Shown here: positions 25,918 to 52,968 of the stretch, piece after piece
Position numbering within the stretch: the stretch's first letter is position 1
How the letters are laid out: each line of letters starts with the position of its first letter
Source of the DNA: Galaxea fascicularis
Lineage: Eukaryota; Cnidaria; Anthozoa; Scleractinia; Euphylliidae
Assembly: GCA_948470475.1 (NCBI GenBank)
Contig: OX419345.1
Location: 16,222,670 to 16,286,669, forward strand
Direction: 5' to 3'
DNA length: 64,000 nt
The notes under the pieces: generated by a model
The model's database searches: none
What the model saw: the letters and a program-made list of their open reading frames with translations, nothing else
Told to the model about the DNA's origin: nothing
Program-made: the position numbers and the translations under genes

Positions 25918-27395
25918 GATCAACCCTTGGACCACTATTATTTCTTCTTTACATAAATGATCTTCCTAACTCTTCAGACGTGCTTTACTTTCGACTTTTT
26001 GCTGATGATGCTAATATCTTCTATGCTACTAAAACATCAAAAGATCTTGAGGCAGTTATGAACTCAGAACTTGGGAAAGTAATTAACTATTGCAATCTCA
26101 ATAAGCTGTCTATTAACATGAGGAAAACAAACGTTATGATAAGAACATCTCCACAGAAGCCAGCTATACACAATATTAATATTTTAAACATTGAACGCAA
26201 AACTAGTATCAAATATTTAGGCATTTATTTAGATGAGCACTTGAACTGGAAAACTCAAATAGCACATGTACAGGGCAAATTGACTAAAAACCTTGGAATC
26301 CTCTACCAACTACGGAATTACCTGAACTTAAAGATGTTAAGACAATTGTATTATGCACTTATTTACCCTTATCTTAATTACGGTGCAATGTGTTGGGGCA
26401 ACAATTATCAGACTAATTTAAATAAGATATGTACTAAGCAAAATAAGTGTATACGTAGTATTTTTTTTGCAAACAAACATGAGCCCTCTTTACCATATTA
26501 TCAAATCTTTGTTCTAAAATTTGAAAACATTGTTAAATTCAAAGTCTGCTCACTGGCATTTAAATTATTTAACAATCCATCAACTGTTCCAGCAATCTTC
26601 CATAACGTTTTAACACCTAGAACAACTGTCCACTCTTATAACACCAGAAATTCCGCTAAGCTTAATTTTTACCGACCAAAAGTTAGAACTAACATAGGTA
26701 AATTTACTTTTAAGTACTCTGCTTCTGTCATGTGGGAAGCTGTCCCCTTGGCATTAAAAGAACTAAAAACATTTTATAAGTTTAAGAAACTTTATAAGGC
26801 CCACTTGATCTCTTGTCAATCAAATAATATATGCTCTGTTTAATGGTCAATTATATAGTATGTAACTATCTAATAATGATAATAGAATTAAAAATAATAA
26901 TAATTGTGCATGTCTGCTTATATTTTTGCCTCTGTGGTCGCTGCTGCTGCTGCTAATGATGATGTGTTGTTCTTTTCTTTTTGCTTTGCTTGTTGCTGTT
27001 GCTGTTATTGTTGGTTGTTTGTCTGTATGTTCCTTGTTTTTGTTTTGTTTTTTCCCCTTTTGCTAAGCTTCATTCTGTTTAGATTTCTCGCTTGGTTCAG
27101 TATACCTCTAACGTGTTCAATTTATATACATGTTATTTTTTTCTGTACATTAGTCCTAGGCTCTACAAACGTTTCCTATTATATCTCAGTTAAGCTCAGT
27201 GTCATTTCTTTGTTTACTTAAAAGTAGATGGTGGTCAACTAGAAAGCTTTCGCGGCTACTTTGACCACCATACACATTTTATAACCTGTTACTACTGTAA
27301 TTACTTATCAAATAATCATGTGTTGTAAATATACTTTTCTTCCTATGTTAATTTTATGTAAATAGTGTGAATAAAGGAACCTTGAACCTTGAACT
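25918..27395 (+). mobile_element. 5'-truncated LINE (CR1/L2/Rex-type) with partial reverse transcriptase
   Basis: An open frame from 25920 to the stop at 26843 starts inside the RT domain (STLGPLLFLLYINDLP) and runs through the catalytic FADD box (LFADDANIFYAT), KYLGIYLDEHLNWK and the thumb region ALIYPYLNYGAMCWG to the end of ORF2. The codon before the first Ser is TGA, marking the truncation. The 3' UTR runs to 27395 and ends in the short tandem CCTTGAACCTTGAAC. The RT frame has no stop or frameshift over 300 codons, so the insertion is fairly young. It lacks endonuclease and 5' RT motifs, so it is not autonomous. Confidence 0.9.
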
Positions 27396-27568
27396 GAAGG
27401 TTTTGGGCCTATCGGGGCATTTCCTGTAAGTCCCAGCTGTAAATACCATCTCACAAGGGAAGACTCGCTTCTGGCTGCGGGAAGACCTGGATCTGCTACC
27501 ACCAGCAAGTAAAATCTTCGAGACCAATAAGTAGGCAGCACTTAATTCAGTGCAAAGATGATCGTGAA

Positions 27569-28371
27569 TTAATTTGCATGAGATCTGATTATTCCCTTTG
27601 ACACAGCAGAGATGCCATCTATTGCAAGAAAATTGTGGGAATTTTTCGCAAGCTGTACCGAGGCAGCTTTTACAGCAGCTGTTTTGGTTAAGTAAAACAC
27701 AGTCTTTGCACCTGTTCTGCTTCGCCGTTTCTTTAAAGGCTTGTTTGATACTTACCTCTATCGCGTCTTCAAAAAGCGCCTTAGAAACAGTGTCGACAAC
27801 ATCACGGCCGCCAGAAGAAATAACCTTCATTCCAAAATCACGTGCCATCTTGTTAGCCGTCATCTTGGTACCCTCTTTCCACGCTTCTTCAACTGACTCG
27901 GTAACTACGCCTCTTGCAATTTCCTTTGAAACCTGCTGACCAAATTTTTTCTTCGCTTCTTTACCAGCTTCATAAGCTAATCCCTGTGCAGTTTTAATGG
28001 CAAAATCTTTCCCACCTTTTTCCACCGCTCCTTTTGCAATCTGTTTTGCAAACTCTTCACCAACTTTTTTTTGTTGCTTCCTTCTCGGCCTTCTTCGCCG
28101 TTTCTTTTGCAGTTTGAACGACAGCGTTCTTTGCACTTCCTTTCATTGCTTCTTGAACACAGCCTGAAAGCCCAAGCGTGCAAATTTCGGCTATGCCTGA
28201 CACAGTGTTAACTGCAGCTCCAACTACATCACCTTGGCTTAAATCACATAATGCTAGAGCGAAATCAAGAGCTGAGCTGCAACCAGGTAGTACAGTATTG
28301 ACTGCCATTTTTGCTCCCACCGTTAATCCCACTTTAGCTGTAAACTTTCCAGCGGCATAAACCGAGGCCAT
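27569..28371 (-). pseudogene. Unrecognised Ala/Lys-rich protein gene, frameshifted
   Basis: From ATG 28371 a frame runs to TGA at 28057. It has an N-terminal Gly/Ala-rich hydrophobic region (VGLTVGAKMAVNTVLPGC, then GDVVGAAVNTVSGIAEI, about residues 12-72) and a charged repeat TAKETAKKAEKEATKK. At an A8 run (plus strand near 28067-28074) the same composition carries on in another frame (GEEFAKQIAKGAVEKG and AGKEAKKKFGQQVSKEIARG) to about 27720. A second one-base shift there reaches a third frame of like character, ending TAA at 27569. GAG|gtaagtat near 27756 also resembles a splice donor. The helical Ala/Lys heptads recall LEA-like or coiled-coil proteins, but no family was recognised. Read as one gene with two frame breaks (about 265 codons): pseudogene, homopolymer sequencing errors, or slippage. 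Confidence 0.55.
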
Positions 28372-31300
28372 TTTTAATAGAAGTTATGGAAACTGAAAAC
28401 AGAATGAAGCCAGACAGCTGGTCAGTAAGTATTACGCTTTCTTACCAGGTTTGGGTGCAAGCGATCTTACCAGATGTCTTACAACAAATTCGCGGAGTTA
28501 TAAATAATAATTAAAATTAGCTCTTTTATCTAGTTTGATTCTACTTATGCAAAATCTTTTTATAGCTGTTACCTTTTCTTAGTGATTTAATAACGTTGGG
28601 AATCTACCGACGTTGTGGTAGCCGTTCAAGTCATGCAGTTTCGATTGCCAGTGCATTTCGTAATTACTAGGGAACAGTACTTTGAGGTGGAAGGTATCTA
28701 AAACAGAGCAATTCGTTTGTAGGGACGTGGTGTTGAGCCTGTGAATGCAAAACATATTCCTGGAACCCTACTGAGTAACAAAAAACTTTTTAGGAGTTTT
28801 CAAACCGACAGTCTTTTTGACCCGTGACAGTTCCTTTGTCGTATGAATTCGCGCCATGTCGGCAATACTTGAAATGTAGTAATTTTCATTCACAACAACT
28901 TTATACTTTGATGAATGTGTAACAATATTCCTGGTAGAATTGATATAAAGTTATTCACTTCTTTGTTTTGATCCCTCAATTTCAGTGCATTCAACTGAAC
29001 CTCTTGTTTGTTGCAGAAACCCGGATGCCGCGCACATATAATGTCCACTCTGACTATGGCTGAACGATGCGATTGAAAAGAATCACAAGTCACTTTTTAC
29101 CACTTTCTATCGAGCTCTAACAAACTTGAAGACTATCCGTCAGGGGCACCCAACGACAAGTTTCGGTAACTGAGTATCCGTTCGGTGGAGGGTAGTTCGC
29201 CTTAGGGTTTCGGCGTCGATGAGAGTGCACTCGGATTTTCGTAACTGAAACGTGGCTTAAAAGATTCACAATGGGGAAAATAATAGCCCCTCACGTTTAC
29301 GGAACTGGGTCATATTTGCTGTTTTTGGCCGTCAAAAAAAAGTTAGCTAACATTTTTGGAAAGCAAATAGTTCCCTAGAATGTTCGTGGAAAGTTCTCTT
29401 TATCCAGCAATATATTTAATGGAAACATCACTTCTCGAGTACAGTTGAATTAAGCCTTCTTCACATCGTACCGTCACAAAGCAAGGCTTTGCCCAGTGAA
29501 CACCTTACGTTACTATCTTAAGAGTACCAGAACCGGCTTGCGCCCAGTTAATCCATCGTCGCAACCAGATCCTCCGTTTATCTCCTACATCAAACTACAC
29601 AAACCGATCTCTTCAGATACCCTAGCTAGGGAAGTGATTGCGCTCAACACTTAAATACTGATTATTTTAAGGCTCACTTCATCCGCGGAGCCTGGATAAC
29701 TCAGTGCCACAGGAAAAACAGCAATGTTCCTTCGTGGCAGACTGGTTATGTGTTAGCACTTGTCAACTGTTTTACTACAAGCCTATATTCAAGCCCAATT
29801 ATTTTAGTCATGCTGTATTATAATAAATCGTTTCCTGTCCCCATGAACTTATTACTCTGGCTTGGTATAGTTTTGTCAGTAGCCTCTTTTTTAATACAAC
29901 CCTGTATTGAATTTCAATCATGGTCATGTTGTTATGTATTACAATTAAAGTGTTGTTCTATCATCGAAGTTTCTTTTATCCTGTTCGGTCATTGCCTTGA
30001 TACAAAGTTCCGAGGCACTGAACTCTATCTGAAGTATTCTCATAAATTTCTCACTTCTTTTGTTAATATAATTGCAATCATACTATCAAGCACCACGTCT
30101 CTTTCTACTTTAAAAGTTTTTAAAGCCTTTCCTTGGTCATTGAAGAGCTTAGACACTCAAAAGGCGCTACAAGCACCTCTAAGAATGTGTAAAGCAAGCT
30201 GGGATTGGTGGAAATTGATCGTAGGTGTAGTGACGTCAGGAACAAGATCTCGAATTAGGCACATCAGACGGAGATTATGAGGAGGGAATTTGGCGAGCAA
30301 CCTCGGTCCGTCTCAGAATTGGGATTGTAAAGTCTCAGCGGCTTGCTTGGTACGAAGGCAACTGCCCGCCCGTGATCTAGTGACCTACAGCGACATTTAC
30401 AGATGAGCAGCTGCAGATATTCAAGGGCAGACATAGAGCCAAATAACCCAAACGTACCTTATAGTGTTTGAAGCCTGTTTAACCTACGCTTTCCAGGTTG
30501 CCAGAGTATAAATGACTCACTCAGGAACAACACGGTAAAAGTAAAGGTCAGTCCAACTTGCTGAGGGATGACACTCGTTTTGGGCAGGAAAGGGCAAAAA
30601 TGATGACCATATTGAGTGACAGCAGTTTTAAATTCATACCTAACTAGCTGAAAATCCCAGGTGTGTGAATATCTGGGTTGGAGAGGACGAATGCTAAGCA
30701 TTCCATGGAGCTGAATCCCAAGATGGTGTTGGTTTACTAGGTAACCATTAACCTGGCAACAAGACGAGATAGCTGAGTTCGAGCTCATTTGTGTGTTCTC
30801 CGGATTGTTGTGCCTCTTAACTTGCCTTTGAGTTCTAATGTTATGAACAGAACTGGGGCAATGGGGTTGATGGCGCTGCTGTTTACCTTCTCTACTGTTG
30901 GCAAGCCAGCACCGTGCTAAGTGTAGTATATGGTTGAGACCAGCTTGAAAAGATGTGGCTGCCTGCAGCCAGTTATTGAACTACTTTATCAAATATTCAA
31001 AACCAACTTAAATACACGAGCTTAATTCGAATATGCTAATCCGTAACACTAAGCGACAGAATTGTGTCGTGGTTTCGTGGTGAACCATGCAACTTTCTTG
31101 ATCAGCTGGATTTGAAGGTGGTGAAAGTGTTGAGGGGACTGTCAAATGGCTGGAAGAGTAGACTCCAGGGTTCCAAGGAGGCTTGCTACTTTCGGAGTTG
31201 ATGATTATTAATTATTCACTAAAAATTTTAATTTTCTTAGACTTTCATCATTTCTACAAATCTGTTGTACGGCATCTGTTCATATCTGCTTTGCAAAATT

Positions 31301-34300
31301 TCAGATTCCATTTGTATAATTGTTAGTGCATTTCGTTGTGAATTTTCCAGTTCAGAGAGGTGATATCGAAGGTTTCTGAAAAAAGTGTTGGCCTTTTGTT
31401 TGCATGTAGGGTTGAAAAACTCGTTAGTGAACCTATAAAGGCAAAGTGTATTCCTGGAACTCTATTAAGTAAACAAGAAAACACGGTAATTTTTCTAGGA
31501 ATTCCCTAGCTAACAGACTTTTACTCGTAACAACTGCTTTGTGGTTGTCCACAATTTGCTGAACTATGGTAATTATTATTATTCACAAATCATCAAACTT
31601 TAAGCTATGTCTTCGCAGCGACCCATCAACTTCAGTGTATTCAACCCTGTTGTGTCCCGTAGAATATTATGCATCTAACTGTTAAGCTGAGTGGCGATAC
31701 GACTGAAAATAATCACGGGTACATTTTCGCAGTTGACCGTATTAGTCAGTGCTAAGACATTTCTAGTTTATTTAGCCTTTAAAATCTCGCGAAGTCTGGT
31801 CAAATACTGATCCTTGTTATACACAGTTTGGAAGCAATTTTTATCTCTACGAATTAAGGGCTTCACAACTTCTAACCTTTGAGCGATCGATGACGGAAGC
31901 TGAGAGAAAAAATCATGCAAACCATGTACGGTTCCTTGTAAAAATGAATAACTTCAGTTTGCTAATTAATTCTCTGAGCGACCAAGGCTTTGTCGTTACG
32001 TAACTGTTACGTAGTTCGAGCAATTCTAAAAGGAGCTCTTTACTTCCCAGTTCACTATGCTCGATGAGGTAAATTTTCTCTTCTTTCACGGTGCTCATCT
32101 CTTACTGATCTTCATGTGCGGATGTCTTGCTACTAACAACTAAAGGAGTGTTATGAGTCGCCATGACGAAGTCCTAGTGTCACCGATTTGAAAGTGCGTT
32201 TAGTTGAAGTCTTTTCTTTTGCACAGCAGTATTCTTTGCTCGAAATTAAGCCAATTCTACGACGCACTACATGAATAGATAAGACCATTGGGAAATCGTG
32301 TCAAGACTCCCCGTTAAGCAGTCAAAACTCGCTTATCGCAATATTTGGCTTTCTTAGTAACTTTTAGCTGCTGGCTTTCGATTTCGCAAACGCCATATAC
32401 GTCTTATTAAATTCTTTTACCACAGAGTTATGTAACCATTCCCAAAACGCACTCCTTTACTCCCCGTTCGCCATGCTCACTAGGTTCCATTTTTAATATG
32501 GTTCAAGATCATCTCTTGGTTATCTTTCGGGCACGAAAGCCCTCTTACTCAAGTTGCGTTCTGAATCAAACGCGACGGATCAGATAGAGATCATAAGCCT
32601 ACGACTTGAAAGTGCGTTTGAAGTTCTTCATTTCGCCGGCCAGCAAAGTGATTTCTTCGAAATTAAAGCAATAACACTGGCACACCACAAGAAGAGACGA
32701 GCCCTTTATCAGTTGGTAAATTGTGCAGAAATTAAAGAATCGTTTACCTTAATTAATTTCCTTGTTCTTCAGTGCCAAACTTCTCTTCCCTTCGATAAAC
32801 AAAGCAAACGCCTAGCATGGCCACACCTCAATGTTAGGGGTGTCCCTCTTAAACAGCCAGGGGCCCATGAGCCCGTGATCCAGTCAGTGATATTACAATA
32901 ACGCCTAATTTGGCTTCCCTTTTAGAAACCTCGAATGTTATTGGGTCTTCATAGGGTATAGGACATTGTTTTTTCAAACAATCCTGTGAGGTCTACGAAC
33001 GGTGCAGTCCACCCTCGTAGGATGACGTAAGTGATGGGCTCCTGCCAACCTCTTACGTCAGCTAAGTCAACAATAACTCTGATTCGTAGCGAGTGTGGTT
33101 CACGAGTGCATGGTAGCTCATCATAGTTGATGATAGGTAAATTTTGCGATGTCGATCATGTACTATTATCGACTAGCTAACATTCCCTTTCATCCTGCTC
33201 AAATGTCTGATGACAGTCGATGGTTTGACCAGGCGCGTGACGGTCGATGACAGTTTTATGGTCAGCTGTTTCCGCCCCAAATCGACGCGCTCAGTTGCCT
33301 GATACAAGACTGACAAGTTGCTCCAACAATTCCAGGGCAACGAAACATGCTACTTTTTTCAGTCACCGGGAAGTAATCATACCATGTTTGTAACTTTTCG
33401 CAGCGCTATTTTCACGCGGCAAGAGCCAGGCTCAAGAGACAAGCGAGCGTTACGCGAGCCGTTTGACCAACGTGTAACGACGCATTTTATAGGGGATGAA
33501 AAATCTTTGGAATTGTGGAAATACAAATTTCGGCAGCCCAAACAGCATTTCATTTGACGACTGCTGTGATGTTACAATAAAGTAAACACAGATCGTTAGT
33601 CGCTGCATTAAAATTTACAAATTTTGGGATGTGATGGATGCCACTCTGCCATTTCCATCATAAGAACGACAGACTTATGGAATAAGCCGGTGACCTGCCT
33701 GGGAAAGGGAGCGGACGGTGCCACCTTGGCGTGTGCCTTATTTTTACCACAGTGTGGAGACTTTACCAAGCCTCACCACTTTGGGAAACCACGACGAAGA
33801 ACCAGGCGTTTCCAAGGTTTATTGTTCTTAACCCACAGATGTTTAAAAATATAAAGATTTTTTTCATGGGATTCTGTTTCCTACAAAAACTCAGGTATAA
33901 CTGGTCTTTAAATTAACCTTCATAACCATTTTCAGGAAGTTACCAGTTGTCATTTCACAAAACACTCAATTGATATAGACGGTTACAAAACCCTCGGTAT
34001 ATACATCTAAAAAGTAACTAAACATTTTTTTACAAGCGCTGGATTAATGTTTCACTTGGTTTCACATAATTTACGATTTTTACAATGTAGAGATTGATTG
34101 ATCGTTACTCTACTAGCATTATATTATCATTCATATTACACCACGCCAGTGTTGATACTTGAAACCGACTCTTCTCGGCGCAAACCTATACATCATCTTT
34201 CAGTTGATAAATAAATCTCGCTTAGCTCATGTACAGTGCGGTCAGAATCCAAATAGTTTTGTCGTTTTATACATTTTTTTTACAGTTTCAATATTTTAAT

Positions 34301-34830
34301 ATTTTTTCTTTGTTTTGTACCCTTCATACCCCATACATTGAATGCGTGCTGTTAACAGCCGCTGGTTGAAGTAGAAATATAGAAATATGCACGTAGCTTA
34401 GTTTTCAGTACTACAAAAAATTCATTTAAATTTGTATTTCCCAAGGTGATGCGTGGAGCAAACCTGCAATGCAATTTGGCAAGCAACTTCAATAATTAAA
34501 ATATAAATAACGACTGTTCAATTTCTCTTCTTTCAAAGGATGCTCAAAGATTAGTTTTGGTCTTGTATGGCCTATTCCAAGATGAAAAATTCGAAAGAAT
34601 GAAAAACTGTTTCTAAATAGCCAGTCGCACAATTAAGCTATTTAAGCTTGTAATATGGGTACATCCTCTCAGAAATTGGAACCGAACCATCTCAACAAAA
34701 AGATAAGTTACTGTATTTTTGTTTGTTTTTTTCTGTTCTTTAAGTAAGTACATACCAATGCAGTCTGGTTAGCATTTTAAATGTCAAGCGAAGATTTTAG
34801 CACTTCATGAATATCAAATGATTTGTTCAC
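28372..34830. other. Gene-poor interval with old duplicated blocks
   Basis: No convincing exons were found. 28641-29095 and 31327-31740 are diverged direct copies (shared TATTCCTGGAACYCTA, AGTGCATTTCGT, AACCT blocks). 32030-32270 and 32445-32700 are also diverged direct copies (shared GACTTGAAAGTGCGTTT-type and CGAAATTAA words). Short open frames at 29750-30280, 31913-32098 and 32554-32901 show no family features. The right end (about 33900-34830) is probably BCAS3 3' UTR. Confidence 0.5.
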
Positions 34831-49465
<14,635 letters not shown>

Positions 49466-49872
49466 CGTTTAGAGCTATTAAAAGCTCTTCTGAATCTTCA
49501 GAAATGAAGATTAGTAAGCTTCGTAGCTTTTATACATGATTTTCTTCACATTTCCATCGCCGTTTCTTCATATCGTTCCTCAAAACATCGATTTCTGACG
49601 ATCACAACTCTGTTTTGGCGCCTCGTTACGTCAGAAAAAAACATTGTTTATTTTGCCTCGTTCTCAGTCTTTGGGCGCAACCTGGGTACAAAGAACAAAT
49701 CGACGACCTTGACAATGGTCGCTTACCATCGATTTTTTTTATTTAGATAAAGGATCGATAGCAAAAGTATCTTTGTATTGTTCTGCGGAACCAAGAGTGG
49801 AAACAAACTGAAACCATATCACGGCTAAATTGATTCCAGATTCCATGATTGATTCGCTACAACCTCCTGAGG

Positions 49873-50024
49873 CCCCGGTTGTTCAAAGGCTGAATAGCAC
49901 TATCCACCCGATAAATATCTATCCAGTGGATCGTGGAATTAGCTTTCCCAGTCTTCCCAATACTTATCCGCTGGATAGTGATTTATCCGGTGGATAGCGC
50001 TGTCCAACGTGTGAACAACCGGGG
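49873..50024. mobile_element. 152-bp MITE, CCCCGGTTGTTCA ends
   Basis: Perfect 13-bp inverted ends CCCCGGTTGTTCA and TGAACAACCGGGG. Internal GATAAATATCTATCCAGTGG and TATCCGCTGGATAGTG blocks repeat in both orientations. It sits about 400 bp upstream of the BCAS3 start codon. Confidence 0.85.
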
Positions 50025-50078
50025 ACTTATCAATCAAATCAATCAAAAACTTTAAACTTTGAACAACTTAGATTTTAT

Positions 50079-50113
50079 AGAAAAATTCACTGCCTGACGG
50101 GTGAATTCCACGT

Positions 50114-50190
<77 letters not shown>

Positions 50191-50225
50191 ACGTGGAATT
50201 CACCCGTCAGGCAGTGAATTTTTCT
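50079..50225. repeat. Perfect 72-bp-arm palindrome (3-nt loop)
   Basis: Left arm 50079-50150 and right arm 50154-50225 are exact reverse complements over all 72 bases, separated only by TTC. Arms begin AGAAAAATTCACTG and meet at GAATCGC-TTC-GCGATTC. Nothing else in the window folds so perfectly. It lies between BCAS3 (upstream side) and the basic orphan ORF (downstream side). Confidence 0.97.
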
Positions 50226-50724
50226 TGAATCGCATAGCCAAAGCCAGTCCCTGAGGGAAACCAAACGTTTTGTATTTTTGTGAGCCGCGCCAGTGCGCAA
50301 ACTGTGGAAACCTTTTCAAAGTCAGGTGTCAAGATCTAGCGAATAGGAAACAAGATATTTTTAGAATGAAAACCACTTTTATTTCAAACTCGTGGAGAAA
50401 GCAGTGCCTCACATTTTACAATCTTCAGCGAAAAAGATGAAAGTACAAAATAAGACAAAGACGAAGATTTTATAGAAAAAATCTTTCATTCAATGAATAT
50501 CTTGGATTTGCCTGCTACCATACAACCAGGCAAAATGTGGCGCCGACAATCAACAACTGAAACCGGCGTTCAAGCAAGAGGAAAACTTCAAGCGTCCGGT
50601 ATTAAAATCTGACAATATCTACAAAAAACTGGTACGTGCTTTACAGTTATAAAAATTGCATGCAAAATATATGATTAAGACTGGAATTTCTCAGTAAACT
50701 ACTACGAAAATAGCTTTGAAAAGC

Positions 50725-51084
50725 TTAGAACCAAGACTGCAAACGACGTACGGATGTACTTGTGCTCGTTTTAGTGTTTTTTGAAACCATGTTGTTCTTA
50801 AAAGAGACCAGTTTGTCATCTGTATAGGTAACAATGGTTTGGTTTTCCGGTATAAATGCTTGACTCTTCGGCATGGATACCTGCTTGGTTTTCTTTCGCG
50901 ACGCTTGTCTGGTTTTCCGCGGCAACAACTGTCGTTTGGCTTTCTTCCCTCGTCTCTGCAATTTTGTTTTTTTCTTCAATGCGTTTTCTCGTACTTTTTG
51001 AGTGAGTGGTTTCCTCAAATTTTCTAAAAATTTAGATTTCAATTCGAAATTTGGCAGACATTCATTTTCTGTAAATTCATCCAT
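50725..51084 (-). CDS. Small, strongly basic protein of unknown family
   Basis: An intronless frame of 119 codons from ATG 51084 (MDEFTENECLPNFEL) to TAA 50725. An acidic N-terminus is followed from about residue 35 by a dense basic stretch (ALKKKTKLQRRGKKAKRQLL, RKTRQASRKKTKQ) that looks like a nuclear or nucleolar localisation signal, then a Ser/Thr-rich tail ending VRRLQSWF. GAAATAAAAG (AATAAA on the minus strand) near 50372-50377 could be its polyadenylation signal, and CTGACGTGAGTCG just upstream resembles a CRE-like promoter site. A possible weak acceptor (tcacctcag) precedes the ATG, so an upstream exon is not excluded. The family was not recognised; low complexity makes chance similarity likely. 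Confidence 0.5.
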   Translation of the reverse strand: MDEFTENECLPNFELKSKFLENLRKPLTQKVRENALKKKTKLQRRGKKAKRQLLPRKTRQASRKKTKQVSMPKSQAFIPENQTIVTYTDDKLVSFKNNMVSKNTKTSTSTSVRRLQSWF

Positions 51085-51175
51085 TTCCACTGAGGTGATA
51101 TTTTTGTAGCACGAGTTGCATATTTGTTTTCACGACAGCAACAATTTCTACTCGCGACTCACGTCAGCAATATCT

Positions 51176-51207
<32 letters not shown>

Positions 51208-51211
51208 TCCT

Positions 51212-51242
<31 letters not shown>

Positions 51243-52968
51243 CCTTTAGCTATGCGATTCTACCATGAATTTTCGAAAAATCACGTAATACGTAAATTGA
51301 GACATTCTGAACAGAGTTGCTCGAAACCTAGGAGAGCTTCTGTGACAAGGCCATGCCAAACCGAGTTTTCTAGAGGTTTTATTGTGCATGAATCAGCTTG
51401 ATCATCATAGTTTGTGACGTCACGGCTTAAGAACTGTATTGCGGAGATTTTCGTCAAATTAAATTCAATGAACGACACACTGTGTAAGACAAGGTAGTCA
51501 CCAAAAAATTTTAAACGAAGTCCTATTCGTAAGAAAATCCGGTTTAAAGTGTTGACTAGTAACTACACCTCAGAGTTGAGGGACACAAACGAAATTATTG
51601 CTGTCCTTCCGAATCCAAATATCGAGTTTCATTTAAGGCCTCGCCTCATATCCACCCGGTTAGCATAAAATGCATTTGACAAAGATGGTTTTGCCGGGTG
51701 CCAGTCTGCATTTTATACAGTGACCGCCCACTTAACTGACTGAAAATGAAAAGACTGATCATGACTGCTCCCAGCAGTCTTAAGTGATCGCTGACCGCAT
51801 TTGAGCTGGCCGCCTACAGTAACCTTTACTTTCACTCTGAACTGAGTTAGACCTTCCCAGCATTTTCTCAGTTAGCCCTCCAATGACTTTATATTGAAGG
51901 CTGGGAATAATAGAAAGCAAACTGTTTGGATGACGAGCACGGGAATGTCAAAACAAGCCTAATAAAGGAAAAACCGATGGAGCTTGATATTGCTGGCCTA
52001 AAAATAAATTAAATTGATTTAGGTTAATTGATTGTTCAGTCGTAAATCATCCGTAAACAAACTCTGCCATGTAAAGTTTAAATGAAAAATCAAGTTTGGC
52101 TCAAGGGAATACCCTCATCTCTATTGCGTTCTCTTTCCCTTCCACTCCTATTCGATCGCCTCCACAACGAGTTTAACGAATTTTCGGAAGGTGAGCATGA
52201 ACGTACGAATAATTTAAACTAAAAATAAATAAAACACTGTGGTTTCTTACTAAGCTACTCGAGTGAAGATGGGCAACTGTTTTACTTTGTCTATGATTAT
52301 AATGGAGAAGCCCGGCGCGAGTTTCTCCAAACTCCCGAAACTGTTCGGGCGTACTTCAGGTGCCATAATTTTCTACGTATCTTTTCGAAAAACGAAGATA
52401 TTTCCAGGTATGAAATTTTGCAACAAATTTGTCCTTGTAACTTGAAATCATAGTTAAAGACTTGGTTTTCAGAATAAGTGGATCACAGCCTTAGAAATAG
52501 AAATGGCTTTTCGAATCTGAAAAGTTTTCAGAGCTTTCGAGAAACGGACCCCTTAACTCGTTTCATCAGATTATGAAAATGAAACCTCGTTCATGTGCCA
52601 TCGCTTCCAGTGTGAGCCAAGTTCCTCGAATTTAATTCTGTGGAATTTTAAATGCTTTCAACGACAATATTTTCACTAACTTATTAAGTTGAGCACGCCA
52701 GTCATACAAAGTTTAAAAGCAAGTTACGCGACTACGTTGAAGTACATCTGACTTAAAATGCTCCAGTTCAGTTCAGTTGCATTGATGAGTACGCGATCAT
52801 TAAACACAAACCCATCAAATACAAACAGCAGCATACTGTAACCGGAAGTTAACGATCTATAAGCACCGGGATACTTACAAGACAGATGTTCCTTTTTTTT
52901 TTGTCTTTTTTCGTACTCTAAGCTTGCCAGCGGTAGGAATAGGCATAGATTAAGCTGCAAACGTACTG

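Noticed and set aside
27598..27939. 113-codon plus-strand frame
   Set aside because: Antisense shadow of the Ala/Lys-rich gene.
29750..30280. 176-codon plus-strand frame, hydrophobic
   Set aside because: No recognisable family, no transmembrane regularity, no promoter or splice context; length is possible by chance in AT-rich DNA.
32554..32901. 115-codon plus-strand frame
   Set aside because: Lies in a diverged duplicated block; its partner copy is not open, so coding is unlikely.
50052..50300. 82-codon minus-strand frame
   Set aside because: Generated by reading through both arms of the perfect palindrome.
52263..52445. 60-codon frame with GASFSKLPKLF
   Set aside because: The wording resembles a frame I associate with repeated coral sequence, but I could not confirm it, and it has no supporting context.
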